From Lysinibacillus sp. 2017 (lineage in GTDB: Bacteria > Bacillota > Bacilli > Bacillales_A > Planococcaceae), in contig NZ_CP029002.1 in NCBI RefSeq assembly GCF_003073375.1, positions 2,900,001 through 2,964,000 of the forward strand: a stretch of DNA of 64,000 bases. Direction: 5' to 3'. Below, piece by piece: positions 54,642-62,883 of this stretch. Position numbers and translations under genes: made by a program. The number at the start of each line of letters is the position of its first letter. Within the stretch, counting starts at the first letter, position 1. The notes under the pieces are model-generated. The model was not told where the DNA came from. It was given only the letters and a program-made list of their open reading frames with translations, and did no database searches.

Positions 54642-56051
54642 ATGGAATCACAGTTACAAGTGAAAAGTCCAAAATTGATGGCCGCAGTTTTAATGATTGC
54701 TTCATTCATCGGTTTATTCGGTGAAACCGCATTAAACATGGCATTAACAAACATCATGGAAGACTTCAGCGTTAGCGCAGGATTAGCGCAGTGGTTAACG
54801 ACTGGTTATTTATTAGTATTAGCAATTTTAGTACCTTTATCAGCTTATTTAGTACGTTGGTTCTCAACACGCCAATTAATCGTCAGTGCATTAGTAATTT
54901 CAATCATCGGATCATTAGTTGCTGCACTTTCGCCAAACTTCGCCATTTTATTAGTGGGTCGTTTAATCCAAGCAATCGGAACAGGTATCTTCTTACCATT
55001 AATGTTCAGTGTTGTCTTAGTTATTTTCCCAATTCAAAAACGTGGGGCGGTTATGGGGATCGTTGGTTTAGTATTAACAGCTGGTCCAGCATTAGGTCCT
55101 ACAATCGCCGGTTTAATTATTAGTGCTTCTAGCTGGCACTATATTTTCTGGATCATGTTAGTACTGAACTTTCTCCTAGTAGTTGTCGGTGCATCTAAAA
55201 TGGAAAATGTGTCAGAAATCACAAAACCGAAAATCGATGTTCTTTCATTTTTATTATCAACAGTTGCATTCGGTGGTATTGTATTCGCATTAGCAACACT
55301 TGCAGAAACACCATTTTCAGATGCAATCGTATGGGCACCGTTAGTAGCAGGTGTTCTAGCATTAGTATTATTCGTGCTTCGTCAATTTAAAATGGACGCA
55401 CCAATGATTGACTTACGCGTTTTCAAATTCCCAATGTTCGCATTAGGTACTGTACTTATGTTTGCAACATTATTCGTTATTTTAACAGTAGCGATTTTAA
55501 TTCCTCTTTACCTTAAGAATGTATTAGGCTACACAGCAATTGCTGCTGGTTTACTAATGTTGCCAGGTAACGTTTTAAACATCATCATGTCACCAATCGT
55601 TGGTACGAACTTCGATAAAGTTGGTGCAAAAATTTTCACACGTATTGGTTTCACAATGATTACAGTTGCTGCGATTTTCTTAGTATTTGGTTTATCTGCA
55701 ACAACACCAGTATGGCAAGTCGTTACTGCTTTATGTGTCTTCTTCGTAGGTGTATCAATGACAATCATGCCAGCACAAACGAATGCTATGAACACATTAG
55801 CACCAAAACTTTATGCTGATGGTTCTGCAGCAATGAACACGTTAAACCAAGTAGCAGGTGCTGCAGGTACAGCCCTAGCAATTACATTATTCACAGCTGG
55901 TCAAAAAGACTATATCGCTGAATTTGGTGCAGCGAACCCAGCTGACTTCCTAGCACACGGTGTAAGCCACGCCTTTATCGCTGTATTAGTAGTTGGTATT
56001 ATTGGTTTAATCGGATCATTATTCATCAAAAATAGTCGTCCAATACATTAA
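54642..56051 (+). CDS. MFS transporter, DHA2 family multidrug exporter (14 TM)
   Basis: A 469-residue membrane protein with about 14 hydrophobic segments. Typical of the EmrB/QacA (DHA2) group are ETALNMALTNIMEDF in TM1, WLTTGYLLVLAILVPLSAYL and motif C GLVLTAGPALGPTIAG in TM5. It exports drugs or other small molecules by proton antiport; LmrB-like proteins are similar. Start at 54642 follows AAAAGGGAG. Stands alone, with no neighbouring regulator. Confidence 0.9.
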   Translation: MESQLQVKSPKLMAAVLMIASFIGLFGETALNMALTNIMEDFSVSAGLAQWLTTGYLLVLAILVPLSAYLVRWFSTRQLIVSALVISIIGSLVAALSPNFAILLVGRLIQAIGTGIFLPLMFSVVLVIFPIQKRGAVMGIVGLVLTAGPALGPTIAGLIISASSWHYIFWIMLVLNFLLVVVGASKMENVSEITKPKIDVLSFLLSTVAFGGIVFALATLAETPFSDAIVWAPLVAGVLALVLFVLRQFKMDAPMIDLRVFKFPMFALGTVLMFATLFVILTVAILIPLYLKNVLGYTAIAAGLLMLPGNVLNIIMSPIVGTNFDKVGAKIFTRIGFTMITVAAIFLVFGLSATTPVWQVVTALCVFFVGVSMTIMPAQTNAMNTLAPKLYADGSAAMNTLNQVAGAAGTALAITLFTAGQKDYIAEFGAANPADFLAHGVSHAFIAVLVVGIIGLIGSLFIKNSRPIH

Positions 56052-56065
56052 TTTCATGCACATTC

Positions 56066-56103
56066 AAAAGCACGCTAGCCATAATTGCTAGCGTGCTTTT
56101 TTC
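56066..56103 (+). terminator. Terminator of the DHA2 exporter
   Basis: Perfect 14-bp arms AAAAGCACGCTAGC / GCTAGCGTGCTTTT followed by TTC. Confidence 0.92.
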
Positions 56104-56226
56104 ATTCCTCGTGATTCGGCTTCATAAATACTCCCTTACACCGCTCAATTATCAATGCAACGTATTATGCATTAACTTCCGAAAGTTTAAGTATATTCAT
56201 TCACAAATTAAATTGATTTTGCATAA

Positions 56227-56520
56227 TCACATTTTTATTCTGTTATATTTTTTTATTATAGTAACTAAAATCGCAAGGAAAAATACGATTAGGCTATTTA
56301 TTAGTAAATAACCGGCAAGATTCAACCCATAGAATATCGCAAAGGCATCTTTAATAATAAATAATGCTAATGCAATTCCTAGTCCACCAAATACGCCTGC
56401 TAGTAGTAATATTATAAAAGCAGCAGAATATAGATTTTTCTCCTTTTTGAAGACCATAAACCCAATAACATTTGCAATAACGATTAAAAAGCCCATAAGT
56501 ATGATGAAAAAACTATCCAT
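56227..56520 (-). CDS. Hypothetical membrane protein (3 TM)
   Basis: 97 residues with three hydrophobic segments (about 4-22, 32-56 and 64-90) and a basic tail KKYNRIKM. Its start overlaps the end of the DUF5694-like gene by 8 bases, so translation is probably coupled. Family not recognised. Confidence 0.65.
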   Translation of the reverse strand: MDSFFIILMGFLIVIANVIGFMVFKKEKNLYSAAFIILLLAGVFGGLGIALALFIIKDAFAIFYGLNLAGYLLINSLIVFFLAILVTIIKKYNRIKM

Positions 56521-57241
56521 TTAATTCCCTCCATAAATCATCACTGTATTGAATTACTTTAATGGATGGATCGTCTTCTAACTGTTGCTTAATTAAATAG
56601 TTATGTGCAGCACCATATAAAATAACAATACGTTTTGTTTCAGGTTTTATTGATTTTTTTATATTATGAACGATTCGTAAATTACGATAATACCAATATT
56701 TTGATACCCATTCAAATGCAATTTCATCCTCTAACTGCATAAGGTCTACATACACTTTATGATCGTTTAATACGTACTCGTCAGAATTTATATATTTATA
56801 TAATTTGATGATTTCTCTTTCCTGAATAATAGATGATAACTTATTGATGACGATTGGGATGCGTGCCATTATTTTCTCATACGCTTCTTTTGATTTTCCT
56901 TCTGCAACAAATTTTAAATCAAGTGATGCATCTAAATTCTCGTTCCAATCGGCAGCATAAATCGTCTCATGTCCATGTTTTTTTGCTAGTCTAAACCCTA
57001 TTTGATATATTTCATTTTGTTTAAAATCCTCACTGATCAATTCTGAATGATAAAGTGTATTTAAATTGTGCTGTAAATCAACTGGATACTCGATAAAGAT
57101 TTGATCAGCTTGAAACTTTGCAATATCATTCGTTAATTGTTCAAAATGAATGTCACTATATTTGTCTGTATCATCTTTTGACAAAGCGTTGATGTCAGGC
57201 GTGTAACCTAAGTGAATGGTACCTACTAATAAAACTTCCAT
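56513..57241 (-). CDS. DUF5694/TraB-like domain protein
   Basis: 242 residues. The pattern VLLVGTIHLGYTP near the start, FIEYPVDLQ, YAADWNENLDASLD, NLRIVHNIKKSI and RIVILYGAAHNYLIKQQLE belongs to DUF5694, in the TraB/TIKI (EreA-ChaN-like) superfamily of putative metal-dependent hydrolases; the conserved histidines (TIHLG and AAHNY) and glutamate are kept. Start taken at 57241, 7 bases after AGGAG; the ATG two codons earlier touches the site. Cytosolic. Coupled to a small membrane protein downstream. Confidence 0.75.
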   Translation of the reverse strand: MEVLLVGTIHLGYTPDINALSKDDTDKYSDIHFEQLTNDIAKFQADQIFIEYPVDLQHNLNTLYHSELISEDFKQNEIYQIGFRLAKKHGHETIYAADWNENLDASLDLKFVAEGKSKEAYEKIMARIPIVINKLSSIIQEREIIKLYKYINSDEYVLNDHKVYVDLMQLEDEIAFEWVSKYWYYRNLRIVHNIKKSIKPETKRIVILYGAAHNYLIKQQLEDDPSIKVIQYSDDLWRELNG

Positions 57242-57496
57242 GTACATGCTCCTTTTACTAGCTTTATTTATTTTGTTATTAAATTATAAGTTTAATTATC
57301 TCATATGAACCTTAATATGGGTATTTTTGTAATTTGTATTCCCTATATCAGCGATCAACTTTTATTTGGGAATCCTATTTGGAGAGACTTTTAAAATCGT
57401 TAGGATATTTACAATTATTGTATACTTGGAAATAATTGTAGACTTGAAATAAAGTCATACCGTTTTGGAAAATTCGATAAAATTACGGGGGAACTT

Positions 57497-58153
57497 ATGA
57501 AAACTCATTATTATTTAGGTTGGTTTAATGATTTTTTTCCAGACAATCTGGGCAGGGTGTTACAGGAGGATATAACGGATAGAAAGTCGCTTGTTATGAT
57601 TAGCTCGGATCCTTTATTTAATGAGGTTGATGGTGCTACTGAACGCTCGTGGTTTGACGAGGCTGACATTATGTTCGATGAATATCATTTAATTAATTAT
57701 CGCGTACAGAAGGAAGATGCCCAAACCTTAATTCAAAATGCCTCAGTTATTTTCTTGTTAGGTGGAAATACTCTTAACCAAAATAGTTTTTTAATTGAAT
57801 ATAATTTATCTGTTGCGATTAAAAAAAGCAATGCTGTTGTGATGGGAGCAAGCGCTGGTGCAATCAACATGTCTGCTAAATGGTTATGTTCGAAAAGTTT
57901 TGGCTATAACGTTGAAATTAGCTCTGTTTACGACGGAATCGGCCTTGACAATTTTTCCGTCCTATCGCATTTTGATCTTGAAAATAACATTACATTGGTT
58001 CAACGCGAACTATCTCCCTTATCGGAAGAAATTAATATTTATGCGTCGAACAATGATTGCGCTGTACGTGTAAAGGGAGACAAAATTGACATTTTAGGCA
58101 ATGTATATTTAATTTCCAACTCAAAAATTCAGAAATTAGATGAGACGCTCTAA
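57497..58153 (+). CDS. Peptidase S51-like protein (dipeptidase E family)
   Basis: 218 residues of the class I glutamine-amidotransferase-like fold. The nucleophile serine is in VVMGASAGAINMSAKW, preceded by FLLGGNTLNQN, the usual S51 pattern. The histidine may be SHFDLE. Relatives include peptidase E (Asp-X dipeptides) and cyanophycinase. Start at 57497 follows ACGGGGGAACTT. Stands alone with a terminator. Confidence 0.85.
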   Translation: MKTHYYLGWFNDFFPDNLGRVLQEDITDRKSLVMISSDPLFNEVDGATERSWFDEADIMFDEYHLINYRVQKEDAQTLIQNASVIFLLGGNTLNQNSFLIEYNLSVAIKKSNAVVMGASAGAINMSAKWLCSKSFGYNVEISSVYDGIGLDNFSVLSHFDLENNITLVQRELSPLSEEINIYASNNDCAVRVKGDKIDILGNVYLISNSKIQKLDETL

Positions 58154-58195
58154 TTGTCGTAAATGGCCATAAATTTTAACTGTTCTTAACAATAA

Positions 58196-58230
58196 ACGAC
58201 CTCAGAGATTTCCCCGAGGTCGTCTTTTAT
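58196..58230 (+). terminator. Terminator of the S51-like gene
   Basis: Arms ACGACCTC / GAGGTCGT followed by CTTTTATTT. Confidence 0.85.
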
Positions 58231-58385
58231 TTATTGTTGTGCGCTTTCGCAGCTTGACTTTGATGTAATTTTTTCATTGCAAAACGGGCAATGGGTTGTG
58301 CGATTAATAATTCAATCCAAAAGGCAATCCCAAAGTTACGTAGCCAAATGGATATTTCATTTGCTCTTAAATAAACAACTTTATC
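58227..58385 (-). pseudogene. 3' fragment of a DUF2798-like membrane protein gene
   Basis: 52 codons ending in TAA with no start: DKVVYLRANEISIWLRNF then GIAFWIELLIAQPIARFAMK. The WLRNxGIAFxIxxxxAxPIAR pattern is that of the second membrane helix of DUF2798 proteins. It begins exactly where the chemotaxis gene ends. It looks like the 3' part of a small gene cut by a rearrangement. Confidence 0.6.
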
Positions 58386-59202
58386 TCACTTCACTTAAAT
58401 TTAATAGGTTGGCTGCGTTGTCATTAATATTGGCATAGGCCCCGTCTAATTCACCCATACTTACGGCGAATTGTTGTGTGAACGCAGCGATTTGTGTGGA
58501 TGTTTCCGTTACGGATTGGATCGATTCACGAATATTTTCAAGTTGCGTCGCGATTTTATTGGCACTATCCGTACTTCCCTGAGCCATTTTTTGAATTTCA
58601 TTTGCTACGACTGCAAATCCACGACCGTGCTCCCCTGAACGAGCCGCCTCAATCGAAGCATTCAATCCTAGGATTTTTGATTTAGATGCGATGTCTTTTA
58701 CTAGTCCGACAATATGATTGATTTGCTGAATGTCACCATTCATGGTTTCGGCTGATTGTACTAAGCCTTCTAAACGATTGGAAACATCAGAACTTGCCTT
58801 TGTCAATTCTGCATTGGTTGCAGACATTTCTTCCACTGCGCTTGATAATTCTTCTGCTAGTTGACGCATCGCATCCATTTTTTCATTTGAAATAATTGCA
58901 CTGACGACGCCAAGAAACTGTGAACCGTCAAAAATTGGCTTCGCGGTTGAAATATAAGCAAAACCAAACTGTTCTGGCCCTTTTTCATCTCGAACAGGCA
59001 TTTTTGAATGAAGGGCTTTAACTGTAACAGTGCCTTTAAAACTCTCAACTTTCATCCCTAAACTTATTTTCAAATCGACTTTTTTCCCTGGCATATAACC
59101 GACTACTTGTTCCGTATCCGTAACCACGATACACGCATCTTCTGGAAAAGTAGCTTGATAGATATCCATTGTGTCGACAACTGCTTGCAATTTTTGATGC
59201 AT
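58381..59202 (-). CDS. Methyl-accepting chemotaxis protein, soluble, C-terminally clipped
   Basis: 273 residues. The N-terminal 100 form a PAS-like sensor (ACIVVTDTEQVVGYMPGKKVDL, FAYISTAKPIFDGSQFLGVVSAI). The signalling domain follows, with the hairpin tip IASKSKILGLNASIEAARSGEHGRGFAVVANEIQKMA. No membrane segment. It ends abruptly in LLNLSEVR; the missing 30 codons appear to be at 53434-53526 on the other strand. The tip is intact so it may still signal. Start at 59202 follows GAGGGGGAAACGTT. Confidence 0.85.
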   Translation of the reverse strand: MHQKLQAVVDTMDIYQATFPEDACIVVTDTEQVVGYMPGKKVDLKISLGMKVESFKGTVTVKALHSKMPVRDEKGPEQFGFAYISTAKPIFDGSQFLGVVSAIISNEKMDAMRQLAEELSSAVEEMSATNAELTKASSDVSNRLEGLVQSAETMNGDIQQINHIVGLVKDIASKSKILGLNASIEAARSGEHGRGFAVVANEIQKMAQGSTDSANKIATQLENIRESIQSVTETSTQIAAFTQQFAVSMGELDGAYANINDNAANLLNLSEVR

Positions 59203-59454
59203 AACGTTTCCCCCTCTATGTATAGGTACTCCTAATTATACTAAAAATTCACTATATTACTCGTTCATAACTGGTATATTTTGTGAATTATGATTAATAT
59301 TGGATAATCACCGTAACATGGGGTTGATTTTTATTTGTATTCGTTTTGTCTAGCTATTGGCGGGCTACGGCATGACCGCATTATGGCCACGTGGTACGTG
59401 TCCATACTACTGTCTTTAATGCCGCGGTAGTGACCCCTTAAAGTTAGAGTTTTA

Positions 59455-60351
59455 TTATGCAGCTAATTGGTTGACATGAGTTCGGTATTTTACTGGGCTC
59501 ATGCCACCCAGTTTCTGTTTAATTCGTTCGTTATTATAGTAATCGATATAGTCTTCGACTTTCTTCTTTAACGCTTCATAAGAGGTTAATTCCTCACCGT
59601 AATACATTTCTTGTTTCAATAAGCCAAAGAAGTTTTCCATGGCCGCATTATCTGCACAAGTTGCTTTGCGAGACATGCTTTGGAAAATCTTGTTCTGCTT
59701 TAACGTGCGTACCCATGCCTTATGTTGATAGTGCCAGCCCTGATCAGAGTGAATTGTTATTCGATAGTTTGCGCCATCCTGTAGGACTGGGAGCGCTTGT
59801 TTCAGTGATGCCATGACGAACTCTAGTGTCGGCCGTTTTGAGATACTAAATCCAATTATCTCTCCATTATATAAGTCCATAAGCGGACTTAAATACAGTT
59901 TTTCGTCATTTGTACACTTGAACTCTGTTACGTCCGTTACGACTTTCTGTAAGGCATGTGGTGTACTGAAGCGACGATTCATACGGTTTTTAGCCACTTT
60001 TCCAACAGTCCCTTTATACGATTTATAGCGTGACTTGCGTACAAATTTCTCACATTTCAAGTTCAATTCCTGCATGAGGCGCTGTACTTTCTTGTGATTA
60101 ACCATGTACCCTTGTGCTTTTAATTCCGCATGAATCCGACGGTAACCATATCGCCCTTCATGTTTCTCAAACGTCTCTAAAATCAAGGCTTTCCAAGCTT
60201 CATCCGGGTTCTCGTTTTTGAGTTGCTTGATGTGATAATGGTACGTTGCTTCTGGAATCGCTACTTGTTTTAAGACATCGATTAATCGGAATCCTTCTTC
60301 TTTAAGCTCGAAGGCAATGGTTGCTTGTGCTTTTCGAGGAATGTTTTTGGG
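59455..60351 (-). CDS. IS3-family transposase OrfB (integrase catalytic domain)
   Basis: Catalytic part of the transposase, about 298 residues when read from the frameshift site. The DDE residues are in VVTDVTEFKC, IHSDQGWHYQ and NAAMENFFGLLKQE; the spacing from the second Asp to the Glu is exactly 35 residues. The HTH_21 region GRYGYRRIHAELKAQG is at about residue 65. There is no ribosome site of its own; expected product is an OrfAB fusion by -1 frameshifting. Confidence 0.93.
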   Translation of the reverse strand, partial: PKNIPRKAQATIAFELKEEGFRLIDVLKQVAIPEATYHYHIKQLKNENPDEAWKALILETFEKHEGRYGYRRIHAELKAQGYMVNHKKVQRLMQELNLKCEKFVRKSRYKSYKGTVGKVAKNRMNRRFSTPHALQKVVTDVTEFKCTNDEKLYLSPLMDLYNGEIIGFSISKRPTLEFVMASLKQALPVLQDGANYRITIHSDQGWHYQHKAWVRTLKQNKIFQSMSRKATCADNAAMENFFGLLKQEMYYGEELTSYEALKKKVEDYIDYYNNERIKQKLGGMSPVKYRTHVNQLAA

Positions 60352-60839
60352 TTCTCCCGAAAAGCCCTCAACTTTTTTAAATAAGCGACCTCTAAACGAA
60401 GTAGTTCCACTTCTCGTTCTAGCTGTTCTTCGCGTGACATTATTTCTTGTTTCGTTTTATTTGTTTTTTTAGGCATAGTTGGCCATCCTTTCACGCGTTC
60501 CAGGCCTTCTATACCTTCCTTTGAAAATTTAGCTTTCCATTTCGAGACCAAATTAGGGTCGTTCAAGTCAAATTGAATCGCTGTCTCCTGTAAAGAAGCA
60601 CCTGTTTGTTTCATAAAGTTTAGTACATTTAACTTGAATTGAACAGAATAAACTTGATCCTTCTTTTTCACCGCTAACCCATTTCGCCCAAATGCTTTAT
60701 AGGCGCTTACCCAACGTCTTACTTGTGAGGGTACAAGTGGTGCATATTTATTTGCAATTAATCGATAACCATATGGGCCATTTAAATATTCCTGAACGAC
60801 CTTTAATTTAAATTCTTCACTATACTTCGCCTTAGGCAT
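60282..60839 (-). CDS. IS3-family OrfA (helix-turn-helix DNA-binding protein)
   Basis: 185 residues with two helix-turn-helix segments (YSEEFKLKVVQEYLNGPYGY and YSVQFKLNVLNFMKQTGASL) and a C-terminal leucine-zipper-like helix LEREVELLRLEVAYLKKL used for multimerisation. The start ATG 60839 follows GGGGTGATGTT. Its last codons overlap orfB. Confidence 0.92.
   Translation of the reverse strand: MPKAKYSEEFKLKVVQEYLNGPYGYRLIANKYAPLVPSQVRRWVSAYKAFGRNGLAVKKKDQVYSVQFKLNVLNFMKQTGASLQETAIQFDLNDPNLVSKWKAKFSKEGIEGLERVKGWPTMPKKTNKTKQEIMSREEQLEREVELLRLEVAYLKKLRAFRENPKTFLEKHKQPLPSSLKKKDSD
60345..60351 (-). promoter_or_regulatory. -1 ribosomal frameshift heptamer CCCAAAA
   Basis: Read in the orfA frame as C-CCA-AAA, so a slip by -1 re-pairs CCC and AAA and enters the orfB frame (PKNIPRKAQ). 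It fits the X-XXY-YYZ rule. Confidence 0.75.
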
Positions 60840-61137
60840 AACATCACCCCAAAAGTTCGTTTTTAGCTCTAACTTTTGGGGTGCAGTACCCGCATGCAAG
60901 GCCCGCCAATACAAAGTGTTGTACTTTTTACCTGGTTAAATGCTTCAGATAATGCCGCTTGCGCTTTCGCGAGGCGGCTGGATTAATCAGAATTACATCT
61001 TATTAATGATATGAAAGTGAATGCCATTGTTTCATTTATGATTAACCCATTTCCTATAAACTATTTTAACTTTTATAAAAGATACTTATCGAATAAGCCT
61101 TATCTAAAAAACCTTATTAGAAAAAATTTTTTATTCC

Positions 61138-61305
61138 AAAATAGAGTGACGCGAAGCGCAGGGGGCGACTCCTTGGGGATTAAGCGTGAGCGGAATATCC
61201 ACTTGTTGCTTGCCGCCGTAGAGGCAAGTAACAAGTTAGATGGAGCCACGCCCCCAGGAAAGCGTCCCCCGTAGCGTAGCAGAACGGACTTGATTAAAAA
61301 GGAAT
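61138..61305 (-). repeat. Long palindromic intergenic repeat, copy 2 (R2b)
   Basis: 168 bases, the reverse complement of 53239-53407 apart from about 6 positions including one indel. Same nested palindrome structure. Sits between the W repeat unit and the terminator of the PPOX-fold pair. Confidence 0.88.
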
Positions 61306-61394
61306 CACTTTGAATTCTAAAGTTATGTCATCCCCAACTTATGGTGATGAACCTTAATATTACCTTCTAATGAATTCTAATAAAATTGCCGCAT

Positions 61395-61438
61395 AAAAAA
61401 AAGAGAACTGAGGCATAAAGGATTCTCCTCACTTCTCC
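61395..61438 (-). terminator. Terminator of the PPOX-fold pair
   Basis: Arms GAGAA-TGAGG and CCTCA-TTCTC with a run of eight T on the minus strand. Confidence 0.8.
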
Positions 61439-61445
61439 TTGTTAT

Positions 61446-61850
61446 TTAAAAGTGTAAGTCCTGTGGCTCTCCATCGTTCATTAATTTAATCGTTATTGGA
61501 TCTAGTTGTAGCGTAATCATTTCATCTGCATCAGAGTTAAAAATATCTTTGAAGAAATTGGCGATTTTCAGTTTCAATGTGTCATCCTTAATCTCTGTCA
61601 GCTTTGCCGTAATCTCTACATAAGGAGCATCCATAGCTTCCTTTGTATAGCCGAGTAATATATGCGTGTACGGGTTTTTTTCTAAATCCATTACCTTTTG
61701 CGATTCCTCTGTCGTCGTTGTATACAACACAAATTCCTCGTTTGTAAATGTCATATAGCGAACATATGGCTTCTGACCGTTAAGTGTCGCCATCGTTCCA
61801 ATTTTATTTTTATTGATAATCGAAAGTACTTTTTCTTTTACTGTCTCCAC
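61446..61850 (-). CDS. Pyridoxamine-5'-phosphate-oxidase-like fold protein 1
   Basis: 134 residues of the split-barrel FMN-binding fold: KIGTMATLNGQKPYVRYMTFTNEEFVLYTTT, then PYTHILLGY and YVEITAKLTE. It resembles the general-stress protein 26 group. Probably binds flavin or haem; activity unknown. It lies 12 bases after a similar gene and the pair looks like a tandem duplication. Start follows AAGGGGGAATCA. Confidence 0.82.
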   Translation of the reverse strand: METVKEKVLSIINKNKIGTMATLNGQKPYVRYMTFTNEEFVLYTTTTEESQKVMDLEKNPYTHILLGYTKEAMDAPYVEITAKLTEIKDDTLKLKIANFFKDIFNSDADEMITLQLDPITIKLMNDGEPQDLHF

Positions 61851-61862
61851 ATTGATTCCCCC

Positions 61863-62270
61863 TTAAATTAAATGAACTTCTTCTTGGTTTTTCCCATTTT
61901 TGTTCATAATACGCATTCGAATTGGTGTTACTTGAAGAACAACGAATTCTTCTTCGTTTGCTGCAGGGTACTTTTCTAATAGTTGTTGCTTCACAATATC
62001 GTGTAGGGTCGTCACAGCATTGCCTTCAATTTCTAAGAATGTTTCAAGTAAGCCGTCACTTTCATAGCCAAGTAAAATATGAGTTGATGCATTTTCTTTT
62101 AGCTCGTTCACGACTGCAGAATCTTGTTTTGCCACGGTGTACAGTTTGTTTTCAACATATAAAAATGTCATATAGCGAGAATTCGGTCTGCCTCCATTAT
62201 TTGTTGCCATGACACCAATATTGTTTTCATTCAAAATTTGCAGTGCGATTTCTTTTGACGTGTTCCCCAT
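61863..62270 (-). CDS. Pyridoxamine-5'-phosphate-oxidase-like fold protein 2
   Basis: 135 residues, clearly related to the downstream gene (NIGVMATNNGGRPNSRYMTFLYVENKLYTV, ASTHILLGYESDG, FLEIEGNAVT). Same split-barrel family. Start follows AGGAGTGGGAAC. First of the two-gene operon; both paralogues keep the SRYMTF/VRYMTF cofactor-binding strand. Confidence 0.82.
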   Translation of the reverse strand: MGNTSKEIALQILNENNIGVMATNNGGRPNSRYMTFLYVENKLYTVAKQDSAVVNELKENASTHILLGYESDGLLETFLEIEGNAVTTLHDIVKQQLLEKYPAANEEEFVVLQVTPIRMRIMNKNGKNQEEVHLI

Positions 62271-62463
62271 GTTCCCACTCCTTCAAATTGTCCTATTCCA
62301 TCAACAAGCATGTTTAGCGAAATGTTCATTCGCTCTATTTGTATTCTTCCCTTTAGATGGACATGTAAAACAAAACATGTTGAAAACTGTAGGCTAATTC
62401 CTATTATGTCTCCCCATTATTTACATAAATTAAAATGACTACGAACGAAAGAAGGTATGCTTG

Positions 62464-62883
62464 TTGAATCAATATCCGTTTAATCCGTTTGATGAGAGCC
62501 CAAACGGACAACCATTTAATCCGTTCTTCCCGCCATCATTTGATGGACCAGGGTCATTTCCAATGAATCCTCCACCATTTGGTAGTCCAGGCGCGCCCCC
62601 AATGAATAATCCTCAGCAACCGGGAGGAAACACCCCAATGCCACCGGGACCGCCCCCTGCCTTTTCACCAGCAATGACAATGTCAGGTTCACAAACAGGT
62701 TCTAGTGGAATTAGTCGCTGTATTTACCGCAACACCTTTATTTGGCAAAGAAACGGCAATAGCTTTTGGTTCTTCCCAACATTTGTATCCAGAAATGTTA
62801 TTTTAGGTTTCCGATGGGGACGATTTGGCTGGACGTTTAGCACGATCAATCGAGACTCGATCCTGACGTTCCAATGTTTTTAA
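62464..62883 (+). CDS. Proline/glycine-rich protein with aromatic C-terminal domain
   Basis: 139 residues. The first 85 are low complexity, rich in Pro, Asn, Gly and Phe (NPFDESPNGQPFNPFFPP). The last 55 form a compact domain CIYRNTFIWQRNGNSFWFFP, then FVSRNVILGFRWGRFGW, which I have seen at the C-terminus of short Bacillales proteins often labelled 'transporter' without evidence. No signal peptide. Start is TTG (62464 or 62461), since AGAAGG is the only ribosome site. A surface or spore-coat role is a guess. Confidence 0.65.
   Translation: MNQYPFNPFDESPNGQPFNPFFPPSFDGPGSFPMNPPPFGSPGAPPMNNPQQPGGNTPMPPGPPPAFSPAMTMSGSQTGSSGISRCIYRNTFIWQRNGNSFWFFPTFVSRNVILGFRWGRFGWTFSTINRDSILTFQCF

Larger units (their letters stand above)
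59431..60884 (-). mobile_element. IS3-family (IS150-group-like) insertion sequence, intact
   Basis: 1454 bases. Terminal inverted repeats are TGACCCCTTAAAGTTAGAG (59431-59449) and, reversed, TGCACCCCAAAAGTTAGAG (60866-60884), 15 of 19 matching. It holds orfA and orfB in overlapping frames with a slippery heptamer. The flanks are GTAG and GTAC, so no perfect target duplication is seen. Both reading frames are open, so it may be active. Confidence 0.93.
59356..60978 (+). repeat. Two-hairpin repeat unit (W) split by an insertion sequence
   Basis: Outer arms TTGGCGGGC (59356-59364) and GCCCGCCAA (60901-60909) flank the IS. The inner left part carries CCACGTGGTACGTG, as in the first unit of the V array. 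After the right arm comes a linker and hairpin 2 (60954-60978, GCCGC/GCGGC). The layout is that of the 34-37 kb repeats, with changed arm sequences. Confidence 0.8.

Noticed and set aside
59431-60884. Clean target-site duplication of the IS
   Set aside because: Flanks read GTAG on the left and GTAC on the right; three of four bases agree, which is not enough to call a duplication.
53239-61305. Composite transposon bounded by the two R2 repeats
   Set aside because: No transposase uses the R2 ends; the IS inside has its own inverted repeats, and the R2 copies are palindromes rather than IS.
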